Assembly: GCF_000576635.1 (NCBI RefSeq)
Contig: NZ_AVFL01000016.1
Location: 104,664 to 168,663, forward strand
Direction: 5' to 3'
DNA: 64,000 bases
From: Skermanella stibiiresistens SB22
Lineage (GTDB): Bacteria > Pseudomonadota > Alphaproteobacteria > Azospirillales > Azospirillaceae
Under the pieces are notes generated by a model, which had not been told where the DNA came from, searched no databases, and worked only from the letters and a program-made list of their open reading frames with translations. Of this stretch, positions 36,185 through 45,039 are shown one piece after another. Position 1 is the first letter of the stretch; every line of letters begins with the position of its first letter. Position numbers and translations under genes: made by a program.

Positions 36185-36568
36185 TCAGTCCGCCCCGCGC
36201 GGTGGCGGTCCCGCCGCTTCGAGTTCGGCGGCCTCGGCGTCGGTGAAGACGCGGCTCCGGGTGAGGAAGCGCACTCCCTCGGGAGCCTCCAGCGAGAAGC
36301 CGGAGCCGCGGCCCGGGACCACGTCGATGATCAACTGGGTGTGCGACCAGTATTCGAACTGGGCGGCGCCGATGAAGAAGTCGCAATCCTCGATCCGGCC
36401 GAGATAAATGTCTTGCGCGCCGGTCTTGAACTCGCCCGCCGGAAAGCACATCGGGGCGCTGCCGTCGCAGCAGCCGCCCGACTGGTGGAACGCCAGGGCA
36501 CCGTGGAGGGCTTTCAGCTTCCCGATGACGGCGACCGCTTCCGGCGTGACCGTGACACGATCCACCAT
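36185..36568 (-). CDS. DUF779 protein linked to aldehyde dehydrogenase
   Basis: The 127-residue protein belongs to DUF779, which is almost always found beside an NAD-dependent aldehyde dehydrogenase; its function is unknown. A Cys-rich motif 'GGCCDGSAPMC' could bind a metal, and 'FWSHTQLIIDVVPGRGSGFSLE'-like strands follow. GGAGGAG before the ATG at 36568 decides the start. It lies 120 bp downstream of the aldehyde dehydrogenase gene on the same strand and may share its transcript past a hairpin. Confidence 0.88.
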   Translation of the reverse strand: MVDRVTVTPEAVAVIGKLKALHGALAFHQSGGCCDGSAPMCFPAGEFKTGAQDIYLGRIEDCDFFIGAAQFEYWSHTQLIIDVVPGRGSGFSLEAPEGVRFLTRSRVFTDAEAAELEAAGPPPRGAD

Positions 36569-36622
36569 GACTATTCTCCTCCCTATTCCCATTTTTCGCC
36601 CGACTCGCCGGAACGACGAAAA

Positions 36623-36650
36623 CCTCTCTCCCCGTCGCCGGGGAGAGAGG
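36623..36650 (-). terminator. Hairpin between aldehyde dehydrogenase and DUF779 genes
   Basis: A perfect 11-bp stem (36623-36633 with 36640-36650, extendable by one pair) lies 40 bp after the aldehyde dehydrogenase stop. On the minus strand it is followed by GTTTTCGTC, a short T-run. It may partly terminate or stabilise the upstream mRNA. Confidence 0.6.
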
Positions 36651-36688
36651 CCAAGTTCAGCGAGGATAGTCCGGATACATTCCCGCGG

Positions 36689-38209
36689 TCAGAAGAAGCC
36701 CAGCGCCTTCGGGCTGTAGCTGACCAGCAGGTTCTTGGTCTGCTGATAGTGGTCGAGCATCATCTTGTGGTTCTCACGTCCGATGCCGGACTGCTTGTAG
36801 CCGCCGAACGCCGCGTGGGCGGGGTACAGGTGGTAGCAGTTGGTCCAGACGCGGCCGGCCTGGATGCCGCGGCCCATGCGATAGGCGCGGTTGCCGTCAC
36901 GGCTCCACACGCCGGCGCCCAGCCCGTACAGGCTGTCGTTGGCGATGGCGAGCGCCTCCTCCTCGGTCTTGAAGGTCGTCACGGACACGACCGGCCCGAA
37001 GATCTCCTCCTGGAAGACGCGCATGGCGTTGTTGCCTTCCAGCACGGTCGGCTGGACGTAGTAGCCGTCGGCCAGCTCGCCTTCCAGGATGGCGCGGTTG
37101 CCGCCGGTCAGCACCTTGGCGCCTTCGGCCTTGCCGATCTCGATGTAGGACAGGATCTTGTGGAGCTGGTCGTTGGACGCCTGGGCGCCGATCATGGTGG
37201 AGCTGTCGAGCGGGTTGCCCTGCTTCACCATGTTGACGCGGGCGATCGCCTTCTCCATGAAGCGGTCGTAGATGCTCTCTTGGATCAGCACGCGGCTCGG
37301 GCAGGTGCAGACCTCGCCTTGGTTGAGCGCGAACATCGCGAAGCCTTCGAGCGACTTGTCGAAGAAATCATCCTCCTCGGCCATCACGTCGGAGAAGAAG
37401 ATGTTCGGCGATTTGCCGCCCAGTTCCAGCGTGCAGGGGATGATGTTCTCGGACGCGTACTGCATGATCAGGCGGCCGGTCGTCGTCTCGCCGGTGAAGG
37501 CGATCTTCGAGATCCGCTTGTTCTGCGCCAGCGGCTTGCCGGCCTCGACGCCGAAGCCGTTGACGACGTTCAGCACGCCCGGCGGCAGCAGGTCGGCGAT
37601 CAGCTCGACCAGCACCATGATCGCCAGGGGCGTCTGCTCGGCCGGCTTCAGCACGATGCAGTTGCCAGCGGCCAGGGCGGGAGCCAGCTTCCACACGGCC
37701 ATCAGCAGCGGGAAGTTCCAGGGGATGATCTGGCCGACGACGCCCAGCGGCTCGTGGAAGTGGTAGGCCACCGTCGTGCTGTCCAGCTCGCAGGCGGAGC
37801 CTTCTTGGGCGCGGATGCAGGCGGCGAAATAGCGGAAGTGGTCGACCGCCAGCGGCAGGTCGGCGTGGGTCGTCTCGCGGATCGGCTTGCCGTTGTCGAT
37901 CGTCTCGACCAAGGCCAGGAGATCGAGGTTCTCCTCCATCCGGTCGGCGATGCGGTTCAGCACCTTGGCGCGCTCGGCCGGAGAGGTCAGGCCCCACTTG
38001 TCCTTGGCCTTGTGGGCGGCATCCAGCGCCAGCTCGATGTCCTCGGCGGTCGAACGGGCGATATCACCAACCGGCTTTCCGGTAATCGGGGTAATGTTGC
38101 TGAAGTATTGTCCGCGAACCGGAGCGACCCATTGTCCACCGATGAAGTTATCATACTTCGGACGGATCGCGATCTTCTGACTGAATTTGTCGAGAGCCTG
38201 GTGAATCAT
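36689..38209 (-). CDS. NAD-dependent aldehyde dehydrogenase (ExaC/AldA-type)
   Basis: The 506-residue enzyme oxidises aldehydes such as acetaldehyde to acids with NAD+. Catalytic residues are readable: Asn166 in 'IIPWNFP', Glu262 in 'LELGGKSPN' and Cys301 in '[11 protein letters not shown]'; the coenzyme loop 'FTGETTTG' is present. The C-terminal '[30 protein letters not shown]' type ending (read in parts) is that of the acetaldehyde dehydrogenase ExaC/AldB group. A strong site, AAGGGGG, before the ATG at 38209 rules out the longer frame to 38362. With the DUF779 gene it forms the common ethanol/aldehyde oxidation pair. Confidence 0.95.
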   Translation of the reverse strand: MIHQALDKFSQKIAIRPKYDNFIGGQWVAPVRGQYFSNITPITGKPVGDIARSTAEDIELALDAAHKAKDKWGLTSPAERAKVLNRIADRMEENLDLLALVETIDNGKPIRETTHADLPLAVDHFRYFAACIRAQEGSACELDSTTVAYHFHEPLGVVGQIIPWNFPLLMAVWKLAPALAAGNCIVLKPAEQTPLAIMVLVELIADLLPPGVLNVVNGFGVEAGKPLAQNKRISKIAFTGETTTGRLIMQYASENIIPCTLELGGKSPNIFFSDVMAEEDDFFDKSLEGFAMFALNQGEVCTCPSRVLIQESIYDRFMEKAIARVNMVKQGNPLDSSTMIGAQASNDQLHKILSYIEIGKAEGAKVLTGGNRAILEGELADGYYVQPTVLEGNNAMRVFQEEIFGPVVSVTTFKTEEEALAIANDSLYGLGAGVWSRDGNRAYRMGRGIQAGRVWTNCYHLYPAHAAFGGYKQSGIGRENHKMMLDHYQQTKNLLVSYSPKALGFF

Positions 38210-38390
38210 TGTTTCCCCCTTGTACGACTGTCTGGTTTTCCTGATGCGGCCTATTGAATGCCGGAAAACCGGGGGCGCTGTATATGATACCTTAGACGCA
38301 CTGCGACAGATTGTCCTGACGGACGGTTTTTCGCCGGAGCGCTTGTCGCGCCCCGGCGGCATTGATCCTGCGAGCGGGGAACCGACCGCC

Positions 38391-38702
38391 TCAGGTCGGC
38401 GGGCACATGTCGATGTCGTCGATCCGGCAGATCCCCAGCACCGTCACGTGCGGTCGGCTGCGCATCTTGAAGTCCCGCACCTCCGCCCTGCCGTTCCGCT
38501 CCAGCCAGGCGACCGCGCGGGGCACCAGCCGCGGATCGATGCCAAGCTGTTCGCTGATATGGTTGAACGAGACGGCGGCGGCTTTCCGTTCCAGCAGGCG
38601 ATTACGGCAGGCGTCCGCGACCCGCTCGGCCAGTTCGGGTATTCCCCGTTCCGGTTCGGCTTCAGGACCAAACCCCTTGCCGAGTTCGATGACGATCCCC
38701 AT
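38391..38702 (-). CDS. Small winged-helix-like protein (103 aa)
   Basis: I do not recognise a named family. The 103-residue protein has a helix-turn-helix-like middle, '[28 protein letters not shown]', resembling a winged helix, followed by a beta-rich end. There is no signal peptide. AAGGAAG lies six bases before the ATG at 38702. It is upstream of the aldehyde dehydrogenase gene on the same strand, 180 bp away, and may be a small regulator, but it could also be a structural domain. Confidence 0.6.
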   Translation of the reverse strand: MGIVIELGKGFGPEAEPERGIPELAERVADACRNRLLERKAAAVSFNHISEQLGIDPRLVPRAVAWLERNGRAEVRDFKMRSRPHVTVLGICRIDDIDMCPPT

Positions 38703-39104
38703 CACAGGCTTCCTTCCCCAGGGTGCCCTCCATCTTCTTTTTTCTTGGTTCGAATTCCGCTGGGCATGCCGCCGTCACGTCGGCCGGAGGGCTTGGAACC
38801 GGTGGGCGATGCCCGGGTCTGGGCTTGCTTGACACCTCCCGTGTGAGGTTTCTGGAACCATGTTTCGTCCCACTATGCACGCCCGGTTATGCATGCGACA
38901 TAGTGTCGCTAGAGATAGGCCGCTTCGGTGGGGTCAACAAGACCGGCGTTTTTCCTCATTCGGGTGATTCTGCCGGGTACCGCGATGCCGCATTGCGGGA
39001 TATGATGTTAGGCTGAGACAGGACGCCCGGGATGTCGACCGGCGGCCGGACCTTTCCCGCGTGGCGAACGGCGCGCCGCGCACCAAGAATTTCGAGGCAA
39101 GTTC
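38703..39104. other. Divergent intergenic region
   Basis: This region separates the small winged-helix-like gene from the transglutaminase operon. It holds a TTGACA at 38829-38834 with a dyad (ACCTC-N6-GAGGT) just behind it, which resembles a MerR-type operator between -35 and -10, but no good -10 follows. No complete gene is seen. Confidence 0.4.
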
Positions 39105-42100
39105 ATGGCGATCCACGTCGCACTCAACCACAAGACCTTTTACAAGTACGACCGGCTCGTGTCCCTGGGGCCGCAGACCGTCAGGCTGAGGCCAGCCCCC
39201 CATTGCAGGACGCCGATCCTCAGCTATTCGCTCAAGGTCGAGCCGAAGCAGCATTTCCTGAACTGGCAGCAGGATCCGCAGTCCAATTACCTGGCGCGTT
39301 TCGTCTTTCCGGAAAAGACCGACGTGCTGTCGATCGAGGTCGATCTGGTCGCCGAGATCTCGGTCATCAACCCGTTCGACTTCTTCCTGGAGCCCAGCGC
39401 CGAGCAGTGGCCGCTGGAATACGAGCCGTGGCTGCTGCGCGAGCTGCGGCCCTACCTGGAGACGGAGGAACTTGGGCCGAAATTGGCGGCCTGGGTCGCC
39501 TCCGTCCCGCGCGAGCCGATGCAGTCGGTCAACTTCGTGGTGGCGGTCAACCAGCGCCTCCAGCAGGAGATCGGCTATGTCATCCGGATGGAGCCCGGTA
39601 TCCAGACGCCGGAGGAGACGCTGACGCTTGGTACCGGGTCATGCCGCGACAGCGCGTGGCTGATGGTCCAGATCCTCCGCAACCTGGGACTGGCCGCCCG
39701 CTTCGTGTCCGGGTACCTGATCCAGCTGACCGCCGACCAGAAGTCGATCGACGGCCCGAGCGGCACCGAGGTGGACTTCACCGACCTGCACGCCTGGACC
39801 GAGGTCTACCTGCCGGGTGCCGGATGGATCGGCCTCGACCCGACCTCCGGGCTGCTGGCCGGCGAGGGACACATCCCGCTGGCCTGTACCCCTGACGCGT
39901 CGAGCGCCGCGCCCATCACCGGCGCCGTTGACGAGTGCGAGGTTGAGTTCGGCCACGAGATGACGATCCAGCGCATCTACGAGGCGCCTCGGGTCACCAA
40001 GCCCTATACCGATACCCAATGGGGCGCCATCCAGGCGCTCGGCCACAAGATCGACCTCGAACTGACGGAGGGCGACGTCCGCCTGACGATGGGCGGCGAG
40101 CCGACCTTCGTCGCGATCGACGACATGGAGGGGTCGGAGTGGAACGCCGCCGCCGTCGGGCCGACCAAGCGGAAATACGCCGCCACCTTGCTCGACCGCC
40201 TGATGCGCCGCTTCGCGCCGGGCGGGCTGGTGCATTACGGCCAGGGCAAGTGGTATCCGGGCGAGAGCCTGCCGCGCTGGGCGCTGAGCATCTACTGGCG
40301 GCGCGACGGCGACGCGCTGTGGGCCAACTCCGACCTGCTCGGCAAGGAGACGGTGGACTACGGCTTCGGCACCGAGGAGGCCGGGCTGTTCCTGGTGACG
40401 CTGGCCAAGCGGCTGGGCATCGACGCCAGCCTGGTGCTGGCGGCCTACGAGGATCCCTGGCACTACCTGCGCAAGGAGTCGCAGCTTCCGATCAACGTCG
40501 ATCCGCTGGAAAGCAAGCTGGAGGACAAGGAGGAGCGCGCGAGGCTCGCCAAGGTCTTCCAGCGCGGCCTGAACGAGCCGGTGGGATTCGCCCTGCCGAT
40601 CAACCGCCGGATAGACCAGAAAGGACCGGTCTGGCTGTCCAGCACGTGGCCGCTGCGCCAGGAGCGGCTGCTGCTGGCGCCGGGCGACAGCGCGCTGGGC
40701 TATCGCCTGCCGCTGGGCTCGCTGCCCTGGGTCGACATGCGGGACTACCCGTTCTCGTGGGAGCAGGACCCGTTCGACGACCGGGCCCCCCTGCCCCCCA
40801 ACACGGTGCCGCTGCGCCAGCGCACGATCGAGCCGCCGAAGCCCGAGGCGTTGCGCCGCCAAGCCTATCAGGCCATGGCGGAGGTGCGGACGGAGGTGCC
40901 GGAAGCCGGCAAGTCGGCGTGGTGGGTGGTCCGCACCGCGCTGTGCTGCGAAGCGCGCGACGGCAAGCTCTACATCTTCATGCCGCCCATGAGCATGCTG
41001 GAGGATTATCTGGCGCTGGTCTCGGAGATCGAGGCGACGGCGGTGGAACTGAACATGCCGGTGATCCTGGAGGGCTATCAGCCGCCCCGCGATCCGCGCC
41101 TCAACAGCATGGCCGTCACCCCGGACCCCGGCGTGATCGAGGTCAACATCCATCCCTCGCACACCTGGGACGAGCTGGTCCGCAACAACGTCGCCCTCTA
41201 CGAGGAGGCGCGGCTGGCGCGGCTGGGGACCGAGAAGTTCATGCTGGACGGGCGGCATGTCGGCACCGGCGGTGGCAACCACGTGGTGGTCGGCGGGGCC
41301 ACGCCCAACGACAGCCCGTTCCTGCGCCGGCCCGACCTGCTGCGCAGCCTGATCACCTACTGGCAGAACCACCCGTCGCTGTCCTATGTCTTCTCCGGCC
41401 TCTTCATCGGCCCGACCAGCCAAGCGCCGCGGATCGACGAGGCGCGGAACGATTCTCTATACGAGCTGGAAATCGCCTTCAATCAGATCGACCACGCCGC
41501 CGATGGTGGATTCTGCCCGCCCTGGCTGGTCGACCGGGTGCTGCGCCATCTGCTGACCGACATGCAGGGCAACACCCACCGGGCGGAGTTCTGCATCGAC
41601 AAGCTGTATTCTCCGGACAGCAGCAGCGGACGGCTGGGGCTGGTCGAGTTCCGCGCCTTCGAGATGCCGCCGCACGCCCAGATGAGCCTGACGCAGCAGC
41701 TCCTGATCCGCGCCATGATCGCCCGCTTCTGGAAGACGCCCTACAAGAACAAGCTGGTGCGCTGGGGCACCGAGCTGGCCGATCGGTTCATGCTGCCGCA
41801 CTTCATCCAGCAGGACCTGTCGGACGTGCTGTCCGACATGCGGCAGCATGGCTATCCGATCCAGGACGAGTGGTTCGCCCCACACGTTAACTTCCGCTTC
41901 GCGCTGTGCGGCGAAGTGGCGCATCGCGGCATGGTGATGGAGATCCGCCAAGCGCTCGAACCTTGGCACGTGCTGGGCGAGGAGCCGGGCGGCGGCGGCA
42001 CGGTGCGATACGTGGACAGTTCGGTCGAACGGGTCCAGGTCAAGATCGGCGGCATGACCGGGTCGCGTCACGCCGTCGTCTGCAACGGACGCCGGGTTCC

Positions 42101-42437
42101 GCTCCATCCCACGGGTGTGGAGGGTGAATTCGTCGCTGGGGTGCGCTACCGGGCTTGGCAGCCGCCCTCCTGCCTGCACCCGACCATCCCGGTCCACAGC
42201 CCGCTGGTGTTCGACATCCTGGACACGTGGTCGGGCCGTTCGGTCGGCGGCTGCTCGTACCATGTCTCCCATCCCGGCGGCCGGAATCACGAGACATTCC
42301 CGGTTAACGCCCACGAGGCCGAAGGACGGCGGCTTGCCCGCTTCTTCCCATTCGGTCACACTCCGGGTCCTATGGAGACGCCGCCCGAGCGGCGGAACCT
42401 GGAGTTTCCCTTGACCCTCGACCTGCGCCTTGGCTGA
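39105..42437 (+). CDS. Transglutaminase-like protein with DUF2126 domain
   Basis: The 1110-residue protein starts with a bacterial transglutaminase N-terminal domain and a papain-like transglutaminase core with catalytic triad Cys180 ('GTGSCRDSAW'), His229 ('DLHAWTEV') and Asp245 ('GLDPTSG'). From about residue 300 to the end is a DUF2126 domain, which is glutamine-synthetase/amidoligase-like in published analyses. The pair may cut or form amide bonds in a peptide or polymer. GAGGC lies six bases before the ATG. The next gene overlaps its stop by eight bases, so the operon is tight. There is no signal peptide, so it acts in the cytosol. The substrate is unknown. Confidence 0.92.
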   Translation: MAIHVALNHKTFYKYDRLVSLGPQTVRLRPAPHCRTPILSYSLKVEPKQHFLNWQQDPQSNYLARFVFPEKTDVLSIEVDLVAEISVINPFDFFLEPSAEQWPLEYEPWLLRELRPYLETEELGPKLAAWVASVPREPMQSVNFVVAVNQRLQQEIGYVIRMEPGIQTPEETLTLGTGSCRDSAWLMVQILRNLGLAARFVSGYLIQLTADQKSIDGPSGTEVDFTDLHAWTEVYLPGAGWIGLDPTSGLLAGEGHIPLACTPDASSAAPITGAVDECEVEFGHEMTIQRIYEAPRVTKPYTDTQWGAIQALGHKIDLELTEGDVRLTMGGEPTFVAIDDMEGSEWNAAAVGPTKRKYAATLLDRLMRRFAPGGLVHYGQGKWYPGESLPRWALSIYWRRDGDALWANSDLLGKETVDYGFGTEEAGLFLVTLAKRLGIDASLVLAAYEDPWHYLRKESQLPINVDPLESKLEDKEERARLAKVFQRGLNEPVGFALPINRRIDQKGPVWLSSTWPLRQERLLLAPGDSALGYRLPLGSLPWVDMRDYPFSWEQDPFDDRAPLPPNTVPLRQRTIEPPKPEALRRQAYQAMAEVRTEVPEAGKSAWWVVRTALCCEARDGKLYIFMPPMSMLEDYLALVSEIEATAVELNMPVILEGYQPPRDPRLNSMAVTPDPGVIEVNIHPSHTWDELVRNNVALYEEARLARLGTEKFMLDGRHVGTGGGNHVVVGGATPNDSPFLRRPDLLRSLITYWQNHPSLSYVFSGLFIGPTSQAPRIDEARNDSLYELEIAFNQIDHAADGGFCPPWLVDRVLRHLLTDMQGNTHRAEFCIDKLYSPDSSSGRLGLVEFRAFEMPPHAQMSLTQQLLIRAMIARFWKTPYKNKLVRWGTELADRFMLPHFIQQDLSDVLSDMRQHGYPIQDEWFAPHVNFRFALCGEVAHRGMVMEIRQALEPWHVLGEEPGGGGTVRYVDSSVERVQVKIGGMTGSRHAVVCNGRRVPLHPTGVEGEFVAGVRYRAWQPPSCLHPTIPVHSPLVFDILDTWSGRSVGGCSYHVSHPGGRNHETFPVNAHEAEGRRLARFFPFGHTPGPMETPPERRNLEFPLTLDLRLG

Positions 42438-45039
42438 TATTGAAGCGTTAGCATCCGAAGAAGACCGCACCGTCACCGGACAGGGTTCCCTGTTCGGTGA
42501 CGCCCACGCGCTCCACTATGGCACCGGCCCGGTCTATGACGAGATGGTCACCGGGGGTGGACGGCTGCGCGCGCACTGGCAGAAGTTCATGGGTGGCCTG
42601 GGAGCGCTCGAACCGTCGCTGATGGCCGAGCGGTGGGAGGCGGCACGCCGGCTCCTCCACCAGAACGGCGTAACCTATAACATCTACGGCGACCCGCAGG
42701 GCATGGAACGGCCCTGGCCGCTCGACATGATCCCCCTGCTTGTCCCGGCGGACGAGTGGGACGCCATCGAGGCGGGGCTGACCCAGCGCGCCTCCCTGCT
42801 CAACGCCATCCTGACCGACCTATATGGTCCCCAGGACCTGATAAGGTCCGGCCGCCTGCCGCCCTCGCTGCTGTTCTCCGACCGGGGGTTCCAGCGGGCC
42901 TGTCACGGCGCCACGCCGACCAATGGCATCTTCCTGCATCTCTACGCCGCCGATCTGGCGCGGGCGCCCGACGGGCGGTGGTGGGTGCTGGCCGACCGCA
43001 CCCAGACACCCAGCGGCGCCGGATACGCGCTGGAGAACCGGGCCGTGGTCAGCCGGGTGCTGACCGACGCCTTCAAGGACTGCAATGTCCGCACGCTGGC
43101 GCCCTTCTTCACCACGCTCCGCGAGATGCTGGTCAAGCTGGCGCCCCGCCCGACCGACGACCCGCGCATCGTCCTCCTGACGCCCGGTCCCTACAACGAA
43201 ACCTATTTCGAGCACGCTTATCTGGCGCGCCACCTGGGCATCACGCTGGCCGAGGGCGGCGACCTGACCGTGCGCGACCGGCAGGTGTTCCTGAAGACGC
43301 TGAGCGGGCTGGAGCCGGTCGACGTGATCCTGCGCCGCCTGGACGACGACTATTGCGACCCGCTGGAACTGCGCGCCGACAGTTCGCTGGGCGTCGCGGG
43401 GCTGGTCCAGGCGGTGCGGGCCGGCACCGTCACGGTCGCCAACGCGCTCGGCAGCGGGTTGGTGGAGTCGCTGTCGTTCAAGCCGTTCCTGCCGATGCTG
43501 TGCCGCCACCTGATGGGCGAGCAGTTGAAGCTGCCCGGTGTCGCCATGTGGTGGTGCGGGCAGGAGGAGGAACGGACCTATGTGATCGAGCACCTCGATC
43601 GTCTGGTGATCAAGCCCGCCTTCGCCCATCTCGGCTCCAACCCGGTGTTCGGATCGTCGCTGACGCGGCTGGAACGCCAGGAGATGGTCGCCAACATAAA
43701 AGCCCGGCCGGGCGATTTCATCGGCCAGGAGCAGCTGGGCCTCTCGACCGTGCCGACCTGGATCGACGGCGGGTTGCAGCCCCGCCCACTGGTGATGCGG
43801 GTCTATCTGGCCGCCAAGCCCGGTGGCGGATACACGGTGATGCCCGGCGGCCTGACCCGGATGTCGGCGACTCCCGGCCGGCTGATCGTCTCGATGCAGC
43901 ACGGGGGTGGCAGCAAGGACACCTGGGTACTGGCCAAGGGCCCCGCCGAGGGGCGGGCGGCGGCGCCGCGCGTCCAAGGCGTTCCATCCGAGGTCCGCAA
44001 CACGGCGCCGCGCACCGTGGCGTCCCGTGATGTCGAGTTCAAATCACAAAGCGGCGACCTGCCGTCGCGGGTCGCGGACGGACTGTTCTGGCTGGGGCGC
44101 TACGCCGAGCGGTCGGAAAGCACGCTGAGGATCCTGCGCGGGGTCTACACCCGGCTGTCCGACGGAACGCGGCCTGGCGCCGGCGACGAGCTGGTGCCGC
44201 TGATGCGGCTGATGGACTGGAGCGGCATGGTGCCCCGTGATCTCGCCGACATGGCGGAACGGGGGACGGGACGCGGCTTGCGCCAGGCGCTCCAGGGCGC
44301 CGTGTTCGATGGCGGCCATCCCAACAGCCTGCGCGCCAACATCCAGCGCCTGCACCGCACGGCGGCCGGCGTCCGCGACCGGCTCTCGCTCGACATGTGG
44401 CGGGTGATCTCGCAGTTGGATCGGCAGTGCGAACCGGCGCCGGCGCGGGCGCGGATCGACACCGCCATGCTGCTGCGGCTGGATGACATGATCACCACGC
44501 TGGCGGCGTTGGCCGGCCTGGAGCAGGAGAGCATGACGCGCGGTCCGGGCTGGCGATTCCTCGACATCGGCAGGCGCCTGGAGCGCGGCATCAACTGCGT
44601 CGCGCTGATGCGCGGCTCCCGGATCAGCGACGGCGCGTCTGACGAGGCCGCCGTGCTGGAGATCCTGCTGGAACTGGGCGAGAGCTTCATGACCTACCGG
44701 GAGCGCTATTACACGACCGCGCAGCGCACGCCGGTGCTGTACCTGCTGCTGTGCGACGAGTCGAACCCGCGCGCGCTGGCCTATCAGCTGTCCCATCTGG
44801 CGCGCCATCTGGCGGCGCTGCCGCGTCCGCCGGTGGTCAACCTGCGGGTCAACCAGAGCCCGATCACGGCGGCGATCCGCCTGATCGAGGACACGCGCGA
44901 GATGCTGCGCGAACCCGACATCATCCGCGACCGCTTCGCGCTGCGCGGCGCGCTCAATAGTCTGGCCGACCGGCTGCCGGAAATCTCCAACCTGTTGGCC
45001 CATGCCTATTTCAGCCATGCCTTCTCCCGCCCCGCCTGA
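42430..45039 (+). CDS. Circularly permuted ATP-grasp / alpha-E fusion protein
   Basis: The 869-residue protein joins two families usually encoded apart. Residues about 30-490 are the circularly permuted type-2 ATP-grasp domain (COG2308; 'NGVTYNIYGDPQGMERPWPLDMIP', 'VLLTPGPYNETYFEHAYLAR', 'VIKPAFAHLGSNPVFG' in pieces), a predicted ATP-dependent peptide or amide ligase. Residues about 545-865 are an alpha-E domain (COG2307), starting 'VADGLFWLGRYAERSE'. The likely start is a TTG at 42430 inside the previous gene; no nearby ATG fits. Its own end overlaps the next transglutaminase by 38 bases. It probably makes the molecule on which the transglutaminases act. Confidence 0.92.
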   Translation: MADIEALASEEDRTVTGQGSLFGDAHALHYGTGPVYDEMVTGGGRLRAHWQKFMGGLGALEPSLMAERWEAARRLLHQNGVTYNIYGDPQGMERPWPLDMIPLLVPADEWDAIEAGLTQRASLLNAILTDLYGPQDLIRSGRLPPSLLFSDRGFQRACHGATPTNGIFLHLYAADLARAPDGRWWVLADRTQTPSGAGYALENRAVVSRVLTDAFKDCNVRTLAPFFTTLREMLVKLAPRPTDDPRIVLLTPGPYNETYFEHAYLARHLGITLAEGGDLTVRDRQVFLKTLSGLEPVDVILRRLDDDYCDPLELRADSSLGVAGLVQAVRAGTVTVANALGSGLVESLSFKPFLPMLCRHLMGEQLKLPGVAMWWCGQEEERTYVIEHLDRLVIKPAFAHLGSNPVFGSSLTRLERQEMVANIKARPGDFIGQEQLGLSTVPTWIDGGLQPRPLVMRVYLAAKPGGGYTVMPGGLTRMSATPGRLIVSMQHGGGSKDTWVLAKGPAEGRAAAPRVQGVPSEVRNTAPRTVASRDVEFKSQSGDLPSRVADGLFWLGRYAERSESTLRILRGVYTRLSDGTRPGAGDELVPLMRLMDWSGMVPRDLADMAERGTGRGLRQALQGAVFDGGHPNSLRANIQRLHRTAAGVRDRLSLDMWRVISQLDRQCEPAPARARIDTAMLLRLDDMITTLAALAGLEQESMTRGPGWRFLDIGRRLERGINCVALMRGSRISDGASDEAAVLEILLELGESFMTYRERYYTTAQRTPVLYLLLCDESNPRALAYQLSHLARHLAALPRPPVVNLRVNQSPITAAIRLIEDTREMLREPDIIRDRFALRGALNSLADRLPEISNLLAHAYFSHAFSRPA

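Noticed and set aside
38210..38300. Possible sigma-54 promoter (GG-N10-GC) before the aldehyde dehydrogenase
   Set aside because: Only the GG and GC pairs fit; the surrounding bases do not match TGGCAC-N5-TTGC, so it is likely chance.
38740..38765. TTCGA-containing segment resembling a tRNA T-loop
   Set aside because: No matching acceptor or anticodon stem can be built around it.
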